Positions 1 to 7,473 of a DNA stretch of 15,433 bases are shown here, in pieces. Positions within the stretch are counted from its first letter, which is position 1. Every line of letters starts with the position of its first letter. The translations under genes and the position numbers were made by a program. The notes below the pieces were generated by a model that saw only the letters and a list, made by a program, of their open reading frames with translations, did no database searches and was not told the origin of the DNA. The DNA is from DASXRU01 sp039933315 (GTDB lineage: Bacteria; Acidobacteriota; Blastocatellia; Pyrinomonadales; Pyrinomonadaceae): NCBI GenBank assembly GCA_039933315.1, contig JBDTOI010000095.1, forward strand, positions 1-15,433, written 5' to 3'.

Positions 1-122
1 GAAGCCAGGTGTTAATGAGATTTGGATACCCCCTCTGCTCAGTTACCTGCCCCGTTCAGATATAGTAAACTGGTCTTCCCCTGTTACTTTCCCCGTGATT
101 CTCCCACTGATAGAGTATTGTT

Positions 123-542
123 ATGCGAAAACTTACCATCATCATCGGGTTAACTTTTCTTTTTGCGGTGGGGTTGTTTCAAGGTAATTCACTGGCGGAT
201 GGTTCTTCCGGAAGCCGCCACCGCACACAAAAGCGTCGCGCCCATGCCACGCGAATCAATTGCTTGCCGCCAGAAACAAAAGCGGACGAGGTGATCTCGT
301 ACGGAATGAATGGGCGCGGCAATATCACTGTCGAGAAGAAACTCGCGCAGCTTAAGGCGCGCTGCCGGAATCGGAAGCTGGTCGACGCAAAGGGCCGCGA
401 GATTCGCTTCTTTAAACCGTCCTGCTGGGGCAATCCACCGGCCGATTACGCGGAGATCCAGCAGCGGGAAAACGAAGAGCTGGAAAAGCTGCGGAAGTGT
501 TACACGGTGATCGTGTTTGGGTGCAACCCGATGATCCAGTAG
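123..542 (+). CDS. Small secreted hypothetical protein, Cys-rich
   Basis: 139 aa, family not recognised. Residues 1-25 look like a Sec signal peptide: basic MRK start, a hydrophobic core, and a likely cut after N-S-L-A. The mature part is basic (R/K-rich at 31-44) and has five cysteines (C47, C81, C101, C126, C134), which fits a disulfide-bonded periplasmic or secreted protein, though an odd number leaves one unpaired. The middle (about 68-95) looks helical and charged, and a charged helix at 110-126 leads into a hydrophobic strand (Y-T-V-I-V-F) near the C-terminus. No strong Shine-Dalgarno sequence precedes the ATG. The start is chosen because the signal peptide begins there. The gene lies 45 bp upstream of the transglycosylase gene on the same strand, so the two may be cotranscribed, but nothing links their functions. 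Coding is supported by the signal peptide and base usage; function is unknown. Confidence 0.75.
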   Translation: MRKLTIIIGLTFLFAVGLFQGNSLADGSSGSRHRTQKRRAHATRINCLPPETKADEVISYGMNGRGNITVEKKLAQLKARCRNRKLVDAKGREIRFFKPSCWGNPPADYAEIQQRENEELEKLRKCYTVIVFGCNPMIQ

Positions 543-587
543 CGCATCATCTTGTGGTTGCTCTGATTGTAAGCCGGATGAAAATGA

Positions 588-2924
588 ATGATTAATCTTC
601 GCAAACATCGCTTCGCATATATCCTGGCCGGCCTGGCCGTGGTCATGATTTCTGCGCTCCCGCTTTTTTTTAGTGCCAGTTGCCGGAGCTTGCAGCAGAC
701 GCAGGCGGAGCTAAAAGCCCGCGAGACACTGCGCACCATGACGCGCGGCGGGGTGTTTCCAGCAGAGGATCCCGTTGCGCGCATTGAATCAGATTTTCCC
801 CGAACTACCGCAGCCGCGCTCGCCCGCATTGTGCGAGCGCGCATAAAGACCAACGCGCGTGACTTCACCGGCGCTGCCGGCCTGCTCGATGACGGCAACA
901 TACGAAACCACACCGCCATCGGCGACTATGCACTCTTTATGCGCGCCAGCGCATTGGACCAGGCAGGCCGCCGGGGAGAGGCCCGCGCCGCTTATGAACA
1001 ACTGGCGCGCGACTACCCGCGCTCTTTGCGCACTCGCGAGGCACTGCTGCGCAACGCGCAACTGCTAAGCGAAGACGCGCAGTTTGCCGCGGTGCCGGCG
1101 CTATTGAATACGCTGGCGGCGGAAGATAATGCCGCCGCGTTGTTGCTGACTGCGAAAGCTTATGAACAAACCGGCGACACCACGCGCGCCCTTGCCGCCT
1201 ACCGGCGGATCTACTTTTTCGTTCCGGCCACAGCGGAAAGCGCCGAAGCAGCCAGCGCCATCACGCGGCTAAGCTCCACTACTGCGCCTGCCGGCGCCGA
1301 GGAAGCCGGTGCGCGCGCGGAAAAACTTTTTGCCGCGAAGCGTTACGGGGACGCCTTTGACGCCTACACCGAGGCTGCCCTGCGTTTCCCCGCGGTCGCC
1401 ACTCCCGAATTACAACTTCATCGCGGCGTCGCCGCGGCAAACGCCGGGCGCACCGCCGATGCCATTGCGGCCTTGAACAGCTTACCCGGTTCGGCAGGGG
1501 AAATTCGCGCCGAAGCGCTTTATAACCAGGCCATCGTTTATGCGCGCGCGCGCAATTGGCCACAGGCACGCAGCGCGGCGGAAAGCCTGCGCAGCGCCTT
1601 CCCGCAAAGCCTCTGGACCCCGCGCGCTTTTGTTCAGTTGGGCCAGATCGCCGGCGAAGCGAATAATGTCGTTGATGCCGCCTACTTCAATCGCGCTGCC
1701 GTCAACTTTTATTCGGGAACCGCCGAGGTGGCCCAGTCGCAATTCAATCTGGCCTGGGCAGCGCACGAGGCAAAAAACTTTACCGAGTCTTCGCGTTTAC
1801 TTACCGAGCACCTGGCGTATTACGCGGACAAGAATACCGACAACCGCGGGCGCGCCGGCTACTGGGCCGCGCGCGATTCCGAACGCGCGGGGAAACTTGT
1901 CGAAGCCCGCGCCCTCTACCAGGGACTGCTGGCCCGTTACGATGCCAACTGGTATGGCTACCTGGCAAAACAGCGGCTCGACACGATGACTCGCAACGGG
2001 AATGTGCCGCGAAAAGATTTTTCCGCGGATTCGTTAGTGGGACGCGCCGTTGCCAACTTACAAACTGTTACGGTCGCGGAAGAAACCGCGGGCGCGGCTG
2101 AAGATGAGCGCATCAGGAAAGCGGATCAGCTTTCCCTCATCGGCACGGATGATTGGGCCTTTGCTGAACTTGCCGTGGCGCTGCAGGCTGCTCCGGCCAG
2201 TCCGCGCGTCAATCTCGCCGCCGCCCGCATCTATCGCGCGCGGGAAGACAATGTGCAGGCCCTGAACGCTTTGAAGCGCAGTTATCCTGACTACTCGCAG
2301 ATGAAACCGGAAGAGCTGTCGCGGGAAGAGTGGGACGTATTCTATCCGTTGGCTTACTGGGACATCATTGTGCAGGAATCGCGCACGCGCAATCTCGATC
2401 CGTATCAGGTGGCCGGGCTAATCCGCCAGGAAACAATTTTTGCTTCGCGCGCTAAATCTCATGCGAATGCCTATGGCTTGATGCAGTTGCTGGTGCCGAC
2501 GGCCAGGGTGACCGCGCGCAAGTATGGCGTCGATCAAACCATAACCGCCGAGTCGCTTTACGAACCGCGCTTGAACGTGAAGCTGGGCACGGCATACCTG
2601 CGCGATCAAATCGACAAGTATGGCCGCATCGAGTACGTGGCCGCTGCCTACAATGCGGGCCCGGGCCGCGCGACGCAATGGCGCGCTTCGCTGCCGCTGG
2701 AGCTCGATGAGTGGGCCGAAGCGGTGCCTTTCAAAGAGACGCGGGGCTACATCCAGGGCGTGGTGCGCAACCGGCTGCAGTATCTTCGGCTTTACGATGA
2801 GGCGGGCAAGTTTCGCCCGGAAGTAGGAACGCGGCCCGTAACCGCATCACCGGGCGCCACACCATCGGCGGTGGACTCAACGGTGCGCAAGTTAAGAGTA
2901 GTTGGCAACGGCAACGAGGAATAG
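588..2924 (+). CDS. slt: Soluble lytic murein transglycosylase with N-terminal TPR region
   Basis: 778 aa. It is predicted to cleave the MurNAc-GlcNAc bond of peptidoglycan in the periplasm, leaving 1,6-anhydroMurNAc ends. Residues 8-30 form a membrane or signal segment ending near a cysteine (S-A-S-C-R); the lipobox is poor, so lipidation is uncertain. Residues about 40-570 are alanine-rich helical repeats of TPR/superhelix type, as in the E. coli Slt70 doughnut. The catalytic SLT domain is about 590-745: R-Q-E-T with the presumed catalytic Glu at E615, G-L-M-Q at 630-633, and A-Y-N-A-G at 687-691. These are the three family hallmarks; the usual E-S is E-T here. The last 35 residues are a low-complexity tail. 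The protein is somewhat longer than Slt70 (about 645 aa), mainly through the repeats. The start at 588 gives the signal segment; the nearby ATG at 584 runs at once into a stop in its own frame. Confidence 0.93.
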   Translation: MINLRKHRFAYILAGLAVVMISALPLFFSASCRSLQQTQAELKARETLRTMTRGGVFPAEDPVARIESDFPRTTAAALARIVRARIKTNARDFTGAAGLLDDGNIRNHTAIGDYALFMRASALDQAGRRGEARAAYEQLARDYPRSLRTREALLRNAQLLSEDAQFAAVPALLNTLAAEDNAAALLLTAKAYEQTGDTTRALAAYRRIYFFVPATAESAEAASAITRLSSTTAPAGAEEAGARAEKLFAAKRYGDAFDAYTEAALRFPAVATPELQLHRGVAAANAGRTADAIAALNSLPGSAGEIRAEALYNQAIVYARARNWPQARSAAESLRSAFPQSLWTPRAFVQLGQIAGEANNVVDAAYFNRAAVNFYSGTAEVAQSQFNLAWAAHEAKNFTESSRLLTEHLAYYADKNTDNRGRAGYWAARDSERAGKLVEARALYQGLLARYDANWYGYLAKQRLDTMTRNGNVPRKDFSADSLVGRAVANLQTVTVAEETAGAAEDERIRKADQLSLIGTDDWAFAELAVALQAAPASPRVNLAAARIYRAREDNVQALNALKRSYPDYSQMKPEELSREEWDVFYPLAYWDIIVQESRTRNLDPYQVAGLIRQETIFASRAKSHANAYGLMQLLVPTARVTARKYGVDQTITAESLYEPRLNVKLGTAYLRDQIDKYGRIEYVAAAYNAGPGRATQWRASLPLELDEWAEAVPFKETRGYIQGVVRNRLQYLRLYDEAGKFRPEVGTRPVTASPGATPSAVDSTVRKLRVVGNGNEE

Positions 2925-2965
2925 AGAAGTAGCGGCTATTGAAACTTGAAGGTTTTCGGAGTTGG

Positions 2966-3093
2966 GGTTCACGCAGAGGCGCTAGGAAAGGAAAGACAGA
3001 AGGCGCAAAGGAGAACCACTCAACCCTTTGCGCCTTCTGCTCTTCTTTTCTTAGCGCCTTTGCGTGAAACCTGCTAGTCACCCAGGCGAGCCC
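2966..3093. repeat. Family A intergenic dyad repeat, copy A1
   Basis: Long imperfect palindrome between slt and the PEGA-TPR gene. The inner arms AGAAGGCGCAAAGG (2998-3011) and CCTTTGCGCCTTCT (3025-3038) are a perfect 14-bp inverted repeat around a 13-nt loop. Outer arms flank them: GGTTCACGCAGAGGCGC on the left, and GCGCC followed by TTTGCGTGAAAC on the right. Beyond the right arm lies a GC-rich box (3079-3093, CACCCAGGCGAGCCC) that also occurs beside copies A2 and A3, so it belongs to the element. The box ends 22 bp before the next start codon, so the element probably forms part of that gene's leader or promoter region. It carries no coding content. Confidence 0.85.
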
Positions 3094-3114
3094 TGTTATC
3101 GGAGACACACCAGC

Positions 3115-4041
3115 ATGAAAGCTTTCTATCGCTTCGTATTAGTATCGGGGCTGTTGCTTGTCTTGTTTACGATCGCCCCTAATCAATCTTTTTCCCAAAA
3201 ACGTCCCCCGGCAAGTCCCGGTGTTCTAATCGTCTCCACCCAAGCCAACGCGATAGTCTGGGTGGATGAGATCCGCCGCGGGACGACCGACGCTTCCGGC
3301 AAGCTGAGCTTAAAGATCCTGCCCGGCAGGCACACGTTGCGGGTGCGCGCCACTGGATTCAAGGAAGTAACCACGCCGCTGCTGCCGGGGAGACGCGGAA
3401 GTATTGCAGTCAAGCTAGCACCCACCGGGGACAAGGCTGAGCTGGCTTTCCAACAGGCTGAGACCGCGCGGGAAACAGCGCGGGATGCGGCGGCGAGGGA
3501 GCAGGCCGCCGAACTTTATCGTCAGGCCATCGATCTCCGTCCGGCGTTTCCCGCAGCGCATGTTGGGCTGGCCCGGGTGTTGATGGAATTAGGTGATACA
3601 CCTACTGCGCTGGAAGAAATTGCGGCGGCGCGGCGCACCCGTCCGATTTACCCGGAAGCGTCCGCGGTTGAGGGGCGCATCCATCGCGATAACTCTTCCA
3701 ATGAGAAAGCCATCGCTTCATTTCGCCGGGCTATTCGTGAAGGGCGCGGTTTCCAACCTGAGGCCCACGTCGGACTGGCGCGAATCTGGGAGGGCGAGGG
3801 TCAATATGGGAATGCCGTCAGCGAGTATGAACTGGCCATCAAGCAACTTTCAGAAAGCGAGCCCATAATTTATCAACTGCTGGGGGCTGTCTATGAGAAG
3901 TTACAGAAGCCTAAAGAGGCTGTTGGCGCCTACGAAAAATACCTGGAGATTGCTCCCAATGGCAGCTATGCGTCGGCCATCCGTTCCATCATCGATCAAC
4001 TGCGCCGCGAAGCCGCCGGACAACAGCTGCTGCCGGAGTGA
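3115..4041 (+). CDS. Secreted PEGA-domain and TPR-repeat protein
   Basis: 308 aa. Residues 1-28 form a signal peptide (M-K-A-F-Y-R start, hydrophobic core, then N-Q-S-F-S-Q). Residues about 36-102 form a PEGA-like beta domain: V-L-I-V-S-T...V-W-V-D...G-T-T-D-A-S-G-K...I-L-P-G-R-H-T-L-R-V-R-A-T-G-F. From about 106 to 290 there are TPR-type helical pairs, with A-A-E-L-Y-R-Q-A-I-D-L-R-P and A-Y-E-K-Y-L-E-I-A-P as the clearest units. PEGA domains are common in surface proteins and TPRs mediate protein contacts, so an exported scaffold or adaptor is likely; the partner is unknown. The ATG at 3115 is preferred over an in-frame GTG at 3064 because 3064 lies inside repeat A1, whereas 3115 has GGAG at 3101-3104 and opens straight into the signal peptide. 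Confidence 0.87.
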   Translation: MKAFYRFVLVSGLLLVLFTIAPNQSFSQKRPPASPGVLIVSTQANAIVWVDEIRRGTTDASGKLSLKILPGRHTLRVRATGFKEVTTPLLPGRRGSIAVKLAPTGDKAELAFQQAETARETARDAAAREQAAELYRQAIDLRPAFPAAHVGLARVLMELGDTPTALEEIAAARRTRPIYPEASAVEGRIHRDNSSNEKAIASFRRAIREGRGFQPEAHVGLARIWEGEGQYGNAVSEYELAIKQLSESEPIIYQLLGAVYEKLQKPKEAVGAYEKYLEIAPNGSYASAIRSIIDQLRREAAGQQLLPE

Positions 4042-4054
4042 AAGAGTGAAAGCG

Positions 4055-4150
4055 GGCCACAGATGAACGCGGATCGTCGCGGATTTCAGAAAACCTTTTG
4101 AGATGTCTTTGTTTTTTGCATCAGCGGTTATCCGCGCAAATCCGCGGCCC
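4055..4150. repeat. Family B intergenic dyad repeat, copy B1
   Basis: Imperfect inverted repeat starting 13 bp after the PEGA-TPR stop codon. The left arm reads GGCCACAGATGAACGCGGAT then TCGCGGATT. The right arm read backwards gives GGCCGCGGATTTGCGCGGAT. The two arms enclose about 45 bp of AT-richer sequence. Within each arm a GCGGAT-like motif recurs every 10-12 bp. The same design is seen at 7344, 9179 and 11293. Confidence 0.85.
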
Positions 4151-4172
4151 CGCCTCGTATCGTTTATTAACC

Positions 4173-4194
4173 AGCCCTTGCTAACGCGAGGGCT
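4173..4194. repeat. Short REP-like palindrome (family C)
   Basis: AGCCCTTGC (4173-4181) and GCGAGGGCT (4186-4194) form a 9-bp stem with one G-T pair around the loop TAAC. There is no T-run afterwards, so it is a weak candidate for a terminator. I recognise the general form (a CCCTCGC/GCGAGGG hairpin with a 4-nt loop) from interspersed short palindromes in environmental bacterial genomes, but only one copy is in this window. It lies 39 bp before the aminotransferase start and could also act in that leader. Confidence 0.5.
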
Positions 4195-4232
4195 TGTGCT
4201 TACCATCTCGAAGTCGCTGCGAAACTACATCA

Positions 4233-5423
4233 ATGACTGTTCCCGCAACCGCGCATACACACGTTTCCCGTAAAGCCAGTCTCTTCACTGAGTCCGTCAT
4301 TCGCGAGATGACGCGCGAGGCGATGAAGTATGGCGCCGTAAACCTCTCGCAGGGGTTCCCTGACTTTGCCGCGCCCGAAGACATCAAGCAGGTGGCTATG
4401 CAGGCAATCGCCAACGACGTGAACCAGTATGCGATCACCTGGGGCGCCAAAGACTTTCGCGACGCCATCGCCCACAAAACAAAATGGTATCTCGGCCTGG
4501 AGATCGATCCGGAAACCGAGATTACCGTTACCTGCGGCTCCACCGAAGGCATGATTGCGGCGATGATGGCGACGGTCGATCCGGGGGAGGAAGTGGTGGT
4601 GTTCGAGCCGTTCTATGAGAACTATGCGCCTGACGCGATTTTGTCGGACGCCCGGCCGCGGCATGTGGCTTTACGCGCACCGGACTGGAGCTTTGACCCG
4701 CAGGAGCTACGGGCAGCTTTCAATGAAAAAACGAAAGCTATCATTATCTGCAATCCAAACAATCCTACGGGCAAAGTCTTCACCCGGGCCGAGATGGAAT
4801 ACATTGCCGGGCTTTGTCAGGAGTTTGACGCGCTTTGCTTCACCGACGAGATTTACGAGCACATCATTTACCCGCGCGAGGGAGCTGAGATTGCGCACAT
4901 CTCGATGGCGCAGATTGAAGGCATGCGCGAGCGGACCGTAATCGTAAATTCAATGTCGAAAACTTATTCGGTGACGGGCTGGCGCGTCGGCTATTGCATC
5001 GCCCCGCCACAGATCACCAGCGCAGTTCGCAAAGTTCACGACTTCTTAACAGTAGGCGCCGCAGCCCCGCTGCAATCGGCGGGCGCTTATGCCTTGTCCC
5101 TGCCGCCCTCGTATTACGACCAACTTCGGGCTGAGTATGAAAGGCGCCGGGATTTGATCTTGCCGGAACTGGAAAAAGCCGGGTTCAAAACTTTTCGCCC
5201 CGACGGCGCTTACTACATCATGACCGACATTTCGGCCTTCGGATTCAAAGACGATGTCGAATTCACCCGCCATCTGATCCGCGACATCGGCGTCGCCTGC
5301 GTGCCGGGCTCAAGTTTCTACAGCGATCCCGCATTGGGTTCGCAGCAGGTGCGATTTTGTTTCTGCAAGAAAGACGAGACGCTGTTGGCTGCTGCTGAGC
5401 GGCTCGGTAAGCTGCGGGGATAA
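4233..5423 (+). CDS. PLP-dependent class I/II aminotransferase (kynurenine/methionine aminotransferase type)
   Basis: 396 aa, fold-type I cytosolic enzyme that moves an amino group from an amino acid to a 2-oxo acid using pyridoxal phosphate. Visible motifs: V-N-L-S-Q-G-F-P-D-F at 36-45, typical of the kynurenine-oxoglutarate and methionine aminotransferase branch; N-P-N-N-P-T-G at 174-180; T-D-E-I-Y at 204-208, with D205 expected to pair with the PLP ring nitrogen; S-M-S-K-T-Y-S-V-T-G-W-R at 240-251, with K243 as the Schiff-base lysine; and V-R-F at 373-375, with R374 expected to bind the substrate carboxylate. All key residues are present and the length is normal. The exact substrate cannot be read from sequence; aromatic amino acids, kynurenine, methionine or glutamine are all possible. 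The ATG at 4233 is preferred over the in-frame TTG at 4194, which would overlap the upstream hairpin. The RBS is weak. Confidence 0.92.
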   Translation: MTVPATAHTHVSRKASLFTESVIREMTREAMKYGAVNLSQGFPDFAAPEDIKQVAMQAIANDVNQYAITWGAKDFRDAIAHKTKWYLGLEIDPETEITVTCGSTEGMIAAMMATVDPGEEVVVFEPFYENYAPDAILSDARPRHVALRAPDWSFDPQELRAAFNEKTKAIIICNPNNPTGKVFTRAEMEYIAGLCQEFDALCFTDEIYEHIIYPREGAEIAHISMAQIEGMRERTVIVNSMSKTYSVTGWRVGYCIAPPQITSAVRKVHDFLTVGAAAPLQSAGAYALSLPPSYYDQLRAEYERRRDLILPELEKAGFKTFRPDGAYYIMTDISAFGFKDDVEFTRHLIRDIGVACVPGSSFYSDPALGSQQVRFCFCKKDETLLAAAERLGKLRG

Positions 5424-5469
5424 CCTGGTCGAGTTTTCTTACCTCTTCAAGAAATGACTAATCACTCAC

Positions 5470-6402
5470 ATGCCTCTCAGATTCGTTGATTCGGGCCTGG
5501 CCCTCATCGTGATGCTCTTCGTAGGTGTCGTAGAGACCACAATTGCGCAACAGCCATCCTGGCAAAAAATCGCTCCCGTTGGGGAGTCGTTCACGATCTT
5601 GATGCCGGCTAAGGCATATGAAGGTTCTGACCTGATTCCTTTGACCGAAGAGGATCCGGTACCGGGGCATGAGTATTACACTTTGTCAGGCGGCAAGCGC
5701 TACATGGTCGTATCATTCATGAAAACATCAGGAGACAAAGTTCCAGCCTTATCGAGCTTTACCAACTTCATGCACGCTATCGAACGAGGTTTCAAGAGCA
5801 ATGAAGGAGAGACTAGACGGTTGACGTTTGATGACAATATCTCTGATGAGTCAGGGATCGTCATGAAGTATCACCTCAAGCTGGGCGAGTATCCGGGAGT
5901 CGCGCGTTTCCTGGGATCAGGAAACGCATTCTATGCCCTGATGGTAATCGGCGCTGAGGAAAACGACCCGGACGCTTTACGTTTTATGTCGTCATTTGTG
6001 CTCGGCAAAATCAACACCAACTCTCTATCGAGTGGCATAACTGTTCCCCTGGTCACTGTTGTCGGTGTAAATCCGGATGGGGCAAAACGTGACGATTCCC
6101 CTTCCCCGCCAGATCCCTGGTCAAGACCAATTACGGGAGGCGTGCTGAACGGCCGAGCTATTTCACTTTCCCAACCAAAATATCCCAAAGCCGCCCGTAA
6201 GGCCGGTGATTGGGGGAGAGTAATTGTTCGGGTGCTGATTGACGAACGAGGGAATGTCATATCGGCTAAGGCGCTGGAAGGGCCGGAAACCTTAAGAGCA
6301 GCAGCGGTGGACGCAGCGAGTAGATCCAGGTTTACGCCAACACGGCTAGCGGGCCATCCAGTAAAGGTCTATGGCGAAATCATTTACAACTTCGAGCGCT
6401 GA
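5470..6402 (+). CDS. Exported protein with C-terminal TonB domain
   Basis: 310 aa. Residues 1-27 form a signal peptide or N-terminal anchor (L-A-L-I-V-M-L-F-V-G-V, then T-I-A-Q-Q). Residues about 30-185 are an unrecognised domain opening with F-T-I-L-M-P, a motif shared by many exported acidobacterial-type proteins. A Pro/Ser-rich linker follows (about 205-222). Residues about 228-309 match the TonB C-terminal fold: P-K-Y-P-K-A-A-R-K-A-G-D-W-G-R-V-I-V-R-V-L-I-D-E-R-G, then A-V-D-A-A, F-T-P-T-R and the closing I-I-Y-N-F. Classic TonB couples ExbB/ExbD energy to outer-membrane receptors. This protein lacks the long Pro-rich periplasm-spanning region and no ExbB/D or receptor lies nearby, so an accessory envelope role is as likely as true energy transduction. 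The next gene starts 13 bp after the stop, suggesting an operon. Confidence 0.82.
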   Translation: MPLRFVDSGLALIVMLFVGVVETTIAQQPSWQKIAPVGESFTILMPAKAYEGSDLIPLTEEDPVPGHEYYTLSGGKRYMVVSFMKTSGDKVPALSSFTNFMHAIERGFKSNEGETRRLTFDDNISDESGIVMKYHLKLGEYPGVARFLGSGNAFYALMVIGAEENDPDALRFMSSFVLGKINTNSLSSGITVPLVTVVGVNPDGAKRDDSPSPPDPWSRPITGGVLNGRAISLSQPKYPKAARKAGDWGRVIVRVLIDERGNVISAKALEGPETLRAAAVDAASRSRFTPTRLAGHPVKVYGEIIYNFER

Positions 6403-6415
6403 AGAGGTCTCAAAA

Positions 6416-7330
6416 ATGATCAAGTCGGTCGCTCTGTTTCTTTTCTCTTTCTCCCTTCTTGCCCTTGCCGTCCTCGCCCAGCAAGTCGCCGATCCCAATT
6501 TCGACGCCACGGTCGCGCACCCTGCTTACACGAAGAATAACCCGAAAGTGCTCTTCGACGAGGCCCACAACAATTTCCATACGGCCGGTGGTCGTTACAA
6601 ACCCTTCGCCGATTTGATTACGAATGATGGTTACCAGGTGATCCCGAACAAGCAGAAATTCTCGGCTGAAACTTTGAAGGGCTCTGACATTCTGTTGATT
6701 TCGAATGCCCTGGGCGCGCCGCGTATGAACGATCCGGCCGCCGGCAACCCGGCCTTCACTGACGAAGAAAGCGACGCGGTACGTGATTGGGTAAAAGCGG
6801 GTGGAGCGTTGTTGCTGATCGCGGACCACGCGCCCATGGGTTCTGCCAACCAAGGTTTGGCCCAGCGATTCGGTGTGGATATGAGCAAGATGTTCACAGT
6901 CGACAGTCAGAATTACGACACGGAATCACAGAACCCCGGCTTCATCATTTACACGCGCGAGAGCGGCCGGCTGGCTGATCATCCCGTAACGCGCGGCCGC
7001 AACGAGAAGGAGCGCGTCAACAAGATCATGACGTTCACCGGGCAATCCCTGAAAGGCCCGGCGGACAGTGTGGCTTTTCTTAAACTCGCCGACACCGCGC
7101 TGGATGCGATGCCGGGACAGAACACTAATCCCGCTTCAGCTGCCGGACGCGCCCAGGGAATCGCCCTGAAGTTTGGTAAAGGTCGAATGATCGTAATGGG
7201 CGAAGCGGGCATGCTTTCAGCGCAGCTGATAGGCGCGCAGGGAATGCCGTTCGGTATGAACCGACCCGGGATCGACAACCGCCAACTGGCCCTGAACATC
7301 ATGCACTGGCTCTCAGGCGTCCTGAAGTAG
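6416..7330 (+). CDS. Exported DUF4350 / GATase1-like protein
   Basis: 304 aa. Residues 1-22 form a signal peptide (M-I-K-S-V-A-L-F-L-F, cut near V-L-A-Q-Q). The body resembles DUF4350-type proteins with a class I glutamine-amidotransferase-like flavodoxin fold: V-L-F-D-E-A-H-N-N-F-H at 45-55, a glycine-rich stretch G-G-R-Y-K-P-F-A-D-L, D-I-L-L-I-S-N-A near 91-98, and E-E-S-D-A-V-R-D-W-V-K-A-G-G-A-L-L-L-I-A-D-H around 119-141. No Cys-His-Glu amidotransferase triad is evident, so a binding or structural role is plausible. The strongly conserved-looking D-E-A-H-N-N-F-H and A-D-H-A-P-M segments could bind metal or sugar, which is inference only. The ATG at 6416 is chosen over 6371 because it has AGAGGT at 6403-6408, avoids overlap with the previous gene and begins the signal peptide. 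Confidence 0.8.
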   Translation: MIKSVALFLFSFSLLALAVLAQQVADPNFDATVAHPAYTKNNPKVLFDEAHNNFHTAGGRYKPFADLITNDGYQVIPNKQKFSAETLKGSDILLISNALGAPRMNDPAAGNPAFTDEESDAVRDWVKAGGALLLIADHAPMGSANQGLAQRFGVDMSKMFTVDSQNYDTESQNPGFIIYTRESGRLADHPVTRGRNEKERVNKIMTFTGQSLKGPADSVAFLKLADTALDAMPGQNTNPASAAGRAQGIALKFGKGRMIVMGEAGMLSAQLIGAQGMPFGMNRPGIDNRQLALNIMHWLSGVLK

Positions 7331-7343
7331 AACCGCCTAATAA

Positions 7344-7428
7344 GCCACAGATTAACGCGGATAAAATGGATAAGAAAGATTGGGGCAGGAAATTTTCTGA
7401 TCCGCGTAAATCCGCGTTCATCTGTGGC
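7344..7428. repeat. Family B intergenic dyad repeat, copy B2
   Basis: Most regular copy of family B, between convergent genes. The left arm is GCCACAGATTAACGCGGAT. The right arm read backwards is GCCACAGATGAACGCGGAT followed by TTACGCGGATCAGA. The outer 19 bp of the two arms differ at one position. The element sits in the 143-bp gap between the DUF4350 gene and the oppositely directed oxidoreductase, where a strong hairpin could help end transcription from both sides, although no T-run is seen. Confidence 0.88.
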
Positions 7429-7473
7429 TGGTCTCCTCTATCCGCCGCCAGCCTTCGCTCAAACTCAAGATTG

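Noticed and set aside
61..66. TATAGT as a -10 box for the first gene
   Set aside because: There is no -35-like hexamer at a suitable distance and no extended TG motif, so it is too weak to list as a promoter.
2..180. Open + frame from the window edge that could be the end of an upstream gene
   Set aside because: It overlaps the first gene by about 60 bp in another frame and shows no motif or coding character, so chance is the simplest reading.
2966..3093. Possible CRISPR-like or IS-related repeat
   Set aside because: The copies are single, dispersed dyads with no spacers, no transposase frame and no target-site duplications that I could see. They are better described as non-coding interspersed dyad repeats.
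3064..3114. GTG start 17 codons before the PEGA-TPR ATG
   Set aside because: It lies within repeat A1, has no RBS and would precede the signal peptide. The ATG at 3115 has GGAG upstream.
4173..4194. Intrinsic terminator before the aminotransferase gene
   Set aside because: The hairpin is good but is followed by GTGCTTACC rather than a T-run. It is listed as a REP-like palindrome instead.
6410..6853. 147-codon open frame on the - strand inside the DUF4350 gene
   Set aside because: It is fully antisense to a gene with a signal peptide, RBS and recognisable family. Its composition (Arg/Val-rich, no motif) is typical of a shadow frame in high-GC DNA.
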